Positions 60,452-64,000 of a stretch of 64,000 bases of DNA are shown one piece after another. The notes below the pieces were generated by a model. It was not told the origin of the DNA and did not search any database. It was given only the letters and a program-made list of their open reading frames with translations. This stretch comes from Orrella daihaiensis (GTDB lineage: Bacteria; Pseudomonadota; Gammaproteobacteria; Burkholderiales; Burkholderiaceae_B): assembly GCF_022811525.1 (NCBI RefSeq), contig NZ_CP063982.1, positions 620,001 to 684,000 on the forward strand, given 5' to 3'. How positions within the stretch are numbered: the stretch's first letter is position 1; each line of letters starts with the position of its first letter. The position numbers and the translations under genes are program-made.

Positions 60452-63400
60452 TCTTGTCAGATACCTGTATCAAGCGACCCGTTTTTGCGACGGTGCTATC
60501 GCTCGTGGTTGTGGCTATTGGCTTGATGTCCTACGAACGTCTTACGGTGCGTGAGTACCCAAATATTGACGAGCCGGTGGTTTCAGTCAGCACCACTTAT
60601 CAGGGCGCTTCGCCGGAGGTGATTGAGTCCAGAGTGACCACGCCGCTTGAAGACCAGATCTCGGGCATTGAGGGTGTGCGCTTGATGACATCGACTAGCC
60701 GAGCCGAGCGCAGCAACATCAACGTGACGTTTGATTTGACACGTGATCCTGACGCGGCGGCTGCTGAAGTCCGCGACAAAGTATCCAGGGCTCGTCGCGC
60801 CTTGCCAGATGAAATTGATGAGCCGATTATCTCCAAGGTAGAGGCCGATTCGCGTCCGATCATGTACATCGCTGTCAAAGCTGGTGACATGTCACCGATG
60901 GCGGCAACTGACTACATTGATCGCTATGTCACATCTCGTCTGTCGGTATTGCCAGGCGCAGCCGAAGTACGTATGTATGGTGCCCGAGAGCCTTCGATGC
61001 GCATCAATGTCGATCGTGATCAGCTCGCAGCCTATAACCTGACCATTCAGGATGTTGAGAATGCGTTACGCACGCAGAACGTCAAGATTCCAGCCGGGCG
61101 TATTGAGTCCGATGCACGCGAGTTCTCGGTGGTGTCCTCGACGGATTTGAATACCGAAGAACAGTTTCGTGACATTGTGATTGCCAACGTGCAGGGTTAT
61201 CCGGTGCGATTGCGTGAAGTCGCTGAGGTCAATATTCTTCCGCTGAGTGAAAGGCGCTCGGCGCGTTACAACGGTGTGGAGTCACTGAATATTGGTGTAG
61301 TCAAGCAAGCGACCGCCAATCCTCTGGAGCTATCGGCCGCGGTTCGTGAAGAAATCAAGCTCATCAATCAAACGCTGCCGGCTGGCATGGAGCTGATCCC
61401 ATCCTATGACAGCTCGGTCTTTATTGAGAAATCGATTGAATCGGTGTTCAAGACCATCGCCGAAGCCGTGGTGCTCGTGATCTTGGTGATTTTCTTTTTC
61501 CTCAGAAGTGTCAGGGCAAGTCTGATTCCCATTGTGACCATTCCAGTCTCGCTGATCGGGGCGTTTGCGCTGATGTATTTGTTTGGATTCTCGATCAACA
61601 CCTTGACCTTGTTGGCCATGGTGCTGGCCATTGGTTTGGTGGTCGACGATGCGATTGTGGTGCTTGAGAACGTCTATCGCTACATCGAGAAGGGCATGAG
61701 TCCGGTCCAGGCGGCCTTTAAAGGTACGCGCGAAATTGCGTTTCCAGTGATTGCCATGACACTGACGTTGGTCACGGTTTACGCACCGCTGGCGTTTTCG
61801 ACGGGCAGGACGGGTCGCTTGTTCATTGAGTTCGCCCTGACCTTGGCGGGCGCGGTGCTGGTGTCCGGGTTTGTGGCACTAACCTTAACGCCCATGATGT
61901 GCTCGCGCATGCTCAAGCATGACAAAAACCATGGCAAGGTCTACAACCTGATTGAAGGTTGGTTAAATGGGATAACCAATGGTTATCGCCGCACCTTAAC
62001 CATGGCGCTGAATAACCGTTTGCTGGTGTTGCTAATTGGACTGGCAGTGGCGAGCAGCAGCGTGTTTTTCTTCACCAACCTAAAAAGTGAGCTCGCACCG
62101 GTTGAAGATCGGGGTGTGATATTCGGGGTGCTCTCCGGACCTGAGGGTGCGACGCTTGGCTACACCATGCAAAGCGCATTGAAGGTCGAAGAAATCTATG
62201 CCAGCATTCCTGAGGCAGCAGCGCGCCAATTGATCGTCGGTTTCCCGACGGTGGCTGACGGGTTTGCGATCTTGCGGTTAAAGCCCTGGGATGAGCGTGA
62301 GCGTAAGCAACAAGACATTACCAAATCGCTGTTCCCACAGTTCTCGGCTTTGCCCGGTGTCAGAGCCTTTCCGACCAACGCGCCATCGTTTGGATTGAGA
62401 GCAAGTTCGCGGCCGATCGAGTTTGTGATCATGAGCCAGGCACCCTATGCCGAACTCTATGACATGGTAAACGGCTACATGGATGAGTTGCGTTCGTATC
62501 CCGGTATCGGGAATATGGACATGGATCTGCGTATGAACACGCCTGAGCTGCGAGTCGAGGTTGATCGCGACAAGCTAGCTGATCTGGGTATCGATGTTGC
62601 CGGCGTGGGGCGCACTCTTGAGACCATGTTGGGCGGCCGTCAGGTTACCCGCTTTGAGCAGGACGGTGAGCAGTATGAAGTGATCGTGCAAGTCAGCCCT
62701 GGCGAGCGTAATGAACCCACAGATATCTCTGGCATTTATGTGCGTGCCCGCGACGGCAGTATGGTGCAGTTGGCCAATGTGGCTAGTGTCCAGGAGACCG
62801 TGGCACCACAATCGTTGAACCACTTCAACCGTCTAAGGGCGGTCAAAGTCACAGGTAATGTGATGCCTGGCTACACCCTGGGCGAGGTGCTGGATCACAT
62901 GTTCGAAGTTGCTGAGAAAACATTCCCTTCGACGGTACAGCTTGACTTGGATGGTCAATCGCGTGAGTACAAAGAATCATCGGCTGGCATTTATGCGGTG
63001 TTTGGCATGGCGCTGATCTTTATCTACCTGGTGCTCGCCGCACAGTTCGAAAGCTGGCGTAACCCGTTGATCATCATGCTGACAGTGCCGTTGGCGATGA
63101 CAGGTGCGCTTGGAGCGCTTTACTTCACTGGTGGTACTTTATCGATTTACAGTCAGATTGGTCTGGTCACCCTCGTGGGCCTGATTACCAAACACGGGAT
63201 CTTGATCGTTGAGTTCGCTACACAGTTACGTGAGCAGGGCAAGGAGATGATTGAGGCAGTATCTGAAGCCAGCGTCCTGCGCTTGCGACCTATTTTGATG
63301 ACCACCGGTGCGATGGTTCTTGGTGCAGTGCCGTTGGCCATTGCGACTGGTGCCGGCGCCGAGTCTCGAGAGCAAATTGGTTGGGTGTTGGTCGGCGGCT

Positions 63401-63579
63401 TGATGCTTGGTACCTTGCTGACGCTGTATGTGGTGCCGGTTGCGTATACTTTGATTGCAACCAAAAAAGTTCGTGGTGTGATAGAAGAAGGCCAGTCTAC
63501 TGCGCCAGCACAAACGGGCGGTGTCCATAAACCTTCAACTTCGGAGCAAAGCCAACAAGATGCGCTGGGTCATTCTTGA
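60448..63579 (+). CDS. RND multidrug efflux transporter (HAE-1)
   Basis: Inner-membrane pump of 1043 residues, AcrB/MexB-like in length and topology, with two large periplasmic loops between TM1-2 and TM7-8. The proton-relay aspartate pair lies in GLVVDDAIVVLENVYR near residue 400. The start overlaps the adaptor stop as ATGA. Its narrow substrate range cannot be inferred. The stop overlaps the dnaQ start. Confidence 0.94.
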   Translation: MILSDTCIKRPVFATVLSLVVVAIGLMSYERLTVREYPNIDEPVVSVSTTYQGASPEVIESRVTTPLEDQISGIEGVRLMTSTSRAERSNINVTFDLTRDPDAAAAEVRDKVSRARRALPDEIDEPIISKVEADSRPIMYIAVKAGDMSPMAATDYIDRYVTSRLSVLPGAAEVRMYGAREPSMRINVDRDQLAAYNLTIQDVENALRTQNVKIPAGRIESDAREFSVVSSTDLNTEEQFRDIVIANVQGYPVRLREVAEVNILPLSERRSARYNGVESLNIGVVKQATANPLELSAAVREEIKLINQTLPAGMELIPSYDSSVFIEKSIESVFKTIAEAVVLVILVIFFFLRSVRASLIPIVTIPVSLIGAFALMYLFGFSINTLTLLAMVLAIGLVVDDAIVVLENVYRYIEKGMSPVQAAFKGTREIAFPVIAMTLTLVTVYAPLAFSTGRTGRLFIEFALTLAGAVLVSGFVALTLTPMMCSRMLKHDKNHGKVYNLIEGWLNGITNGYRRTLTMALNNRLLVLLIGLAVASSSVFFFTNLKSELAPVEDRGVIFGVLSGPEGATLGYTMQSALKVEEIYASIPEAAARQLIVGFPTVADGFAILRLKPWDERERKQQDITKSLFPQFSALPGVRAFPTNAPSFGLRASSRPIEFVIMSQAPYAELYDMVNGYMDELRSYPGIGNMDMDLRMNTPELRVEVDRDKLADLGIDVAGVGRTLETMLGGRQVTRFEQDGEQYEVIVQVSPGERNEPTDISGIYVRARDGSMVQLANVASVQETVAPQSLNHFNRLRAVKVTGNVMPGYTLGEVLDHMFEVAEKTFPSTVQLDLDGQSREYKESSAGIYAVFGMALIFIYLVLAAQFESWRNPLIIMLTVPLAMTGALGALYFTGGTLSIYSQIGLVTLVGLITKHGILIVEFATQLREQGKEMIEAVSEASVLRLRPILMTTGAMVLGAVPLAIATGAGAESREQIGWVLVGGLMLGTLLTLYVVPVAYTLIATKKVRGVIEEGQSTAPAQTGGVHKPSTSEQSQQDALGHS

Positions 63580-64000
63580 TACGGAAACCACTGGTCTAGA
63601 TCCGGAAGATGGACATCGCATCATTGAAATTGGTGCCGTCGAAGTCGTCAATCGCGCTATCACGGGACGGGACTTTCATACTTATTTGAATCCCGACCGT
63701 GACAGTGATCAGGGTGCTCTCGAAGTACATGGTTTGACGACCGATTTTCTGCAGGACAAGCCTCGCTTTAAGGATGTGGTCGGCGAGTTTCTTGAGTTCG
63801 TCAAAGAAGCTGAACTCATTATTCACAATGCGCCGTTCGATCTTAAGTTCCTGAATTCAGAGCTAAAGAAACTTGGGCACAATGAATTAACCTCATACTC
63901 CGGGCCAGTCACCGATTCGCTGGCGCATGCCAAGCTACTCTACCCGGGAAAGCGTAATTCACTCGATGCACTTTGTGAGCGCTACAGCATTAGCAACGCT
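63560..64000 (+). CDS. dnaQ: DNA polymerase III epsilon subunit (5' part)
   Basis: The first 147 codons of the proofreading exonuclease; the rest lies beyond the window. Exo I DTETTG (7-12) carries two metal ligands. Exo II HNAPFD (near 95) is followed by the SLDALCERYSI block. Exo III is outside the window. It starts within the 3' end of the RND gene, overlapping it by 20 bases. GGAG lies about 13 bases upstream, somewhat far. Confidence 0.93.
   Translation, partial: MRWVILDTETTGLDPEDGHRIIEIGAVEVVNRAITGRDFHTYLNPDRDSDQGALEVHGLTTDFLQDKPRFKDVVGEFLEFVKEAELIIHNAPFDLKFLNSELKKLGHNELTSYSGPVTDSLAHAKLLYPGKRNSLDALCERYSISNA

Overview
The window reads as ordinary chromosome of a Gram-negative betaproteobacterium, most likely order Burkholderiales and close to Alcaligenaceae. 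The grounds are the tripartite tricarboxylate (Tct/Bug) transporter, the gloB-methyltransferase-rnhA-dnaQ neighbourhood, PqqABCDE, a form II molybdenum hydroxylase (cox-like) cluster, and generally tight operons with ATGA or TAATG stop/start overlaps. This placement is inferred from gene content, not from a search. I see no rRNA, tRNA, insertion sequence, prophage or CRISPR array.

Layout. 0-4 kb: an OmpR/EnvZ-type two-component pair, a Spy/CpxP-like periplasmic protein and a Ca2+/cation antiporter. 3.9-7.5 kb (minus): a glycosyltransferase, an MFS carrier and a two-subunit ThDP decarboxylase in one tight run. 7.5-10 kb: a tartrate/D-malate dehydrogenase converging on O-acetylhomoserine sulfhydrylase. 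10-14.7 kb (minus): pqqABCDE, where pqqD carries an in-frame amber codon, plus a ferric-reductase-like flavocytochrome. 14.7-21 kb: two GST-fold proteins, a ProVWX-type glycine betaine ABC transporter and an MHS-family carrier. 21-28.6 kb (minus): a complete form II carbon-monoxide-dehydrogenase-like cluster (S, L, M, MoxR, VWA, CoxG, XdhC). 28.7-37 kb (minus): an NADP-dependent oxidoreductase, two FloA-type flotillins flanking an unknown membrane protein, NfeD, and tctCBA.

37-45.3 kb (plus): aspartate dehydrogenase, then an acyl-CoA dehydrogenase/SDR/kinase/acyl-CoA ligase operon that matches the 4-hydroxyacyl-CoA (levulinate, Lva / ACAD10-11) route but lacks a visible lvaB. These are followed by a class V aminotransferase, a ChaN-like protein and a tiny lipoprotein. 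45.3-54.4 kb: an amidase, a SulP carrier, a cytosine-deaminase-like amidohydrolase and a BMP-family nucleoside ABC importer. 54.7-64 kb: housekeeping genes (DUF167, fabI, mltD, gloB, a methyltransferase, rnhA), an RND efflux pair lying between rnhA and dnaQ, and the 5' part of dnaQ cut by the window end.

The observations most worth a second look are the amber codon in pqqD followed immediately by a Shine-Dalgarno-spaced GTG, the duplicated FloA module with its unknown partner, the lva-like operon without lvaB, the phased GTTTC repeats between spy and the antiporter, and the hairpin-rich leader of the betaine operon. I do not see a wholly new defence or mobile system.
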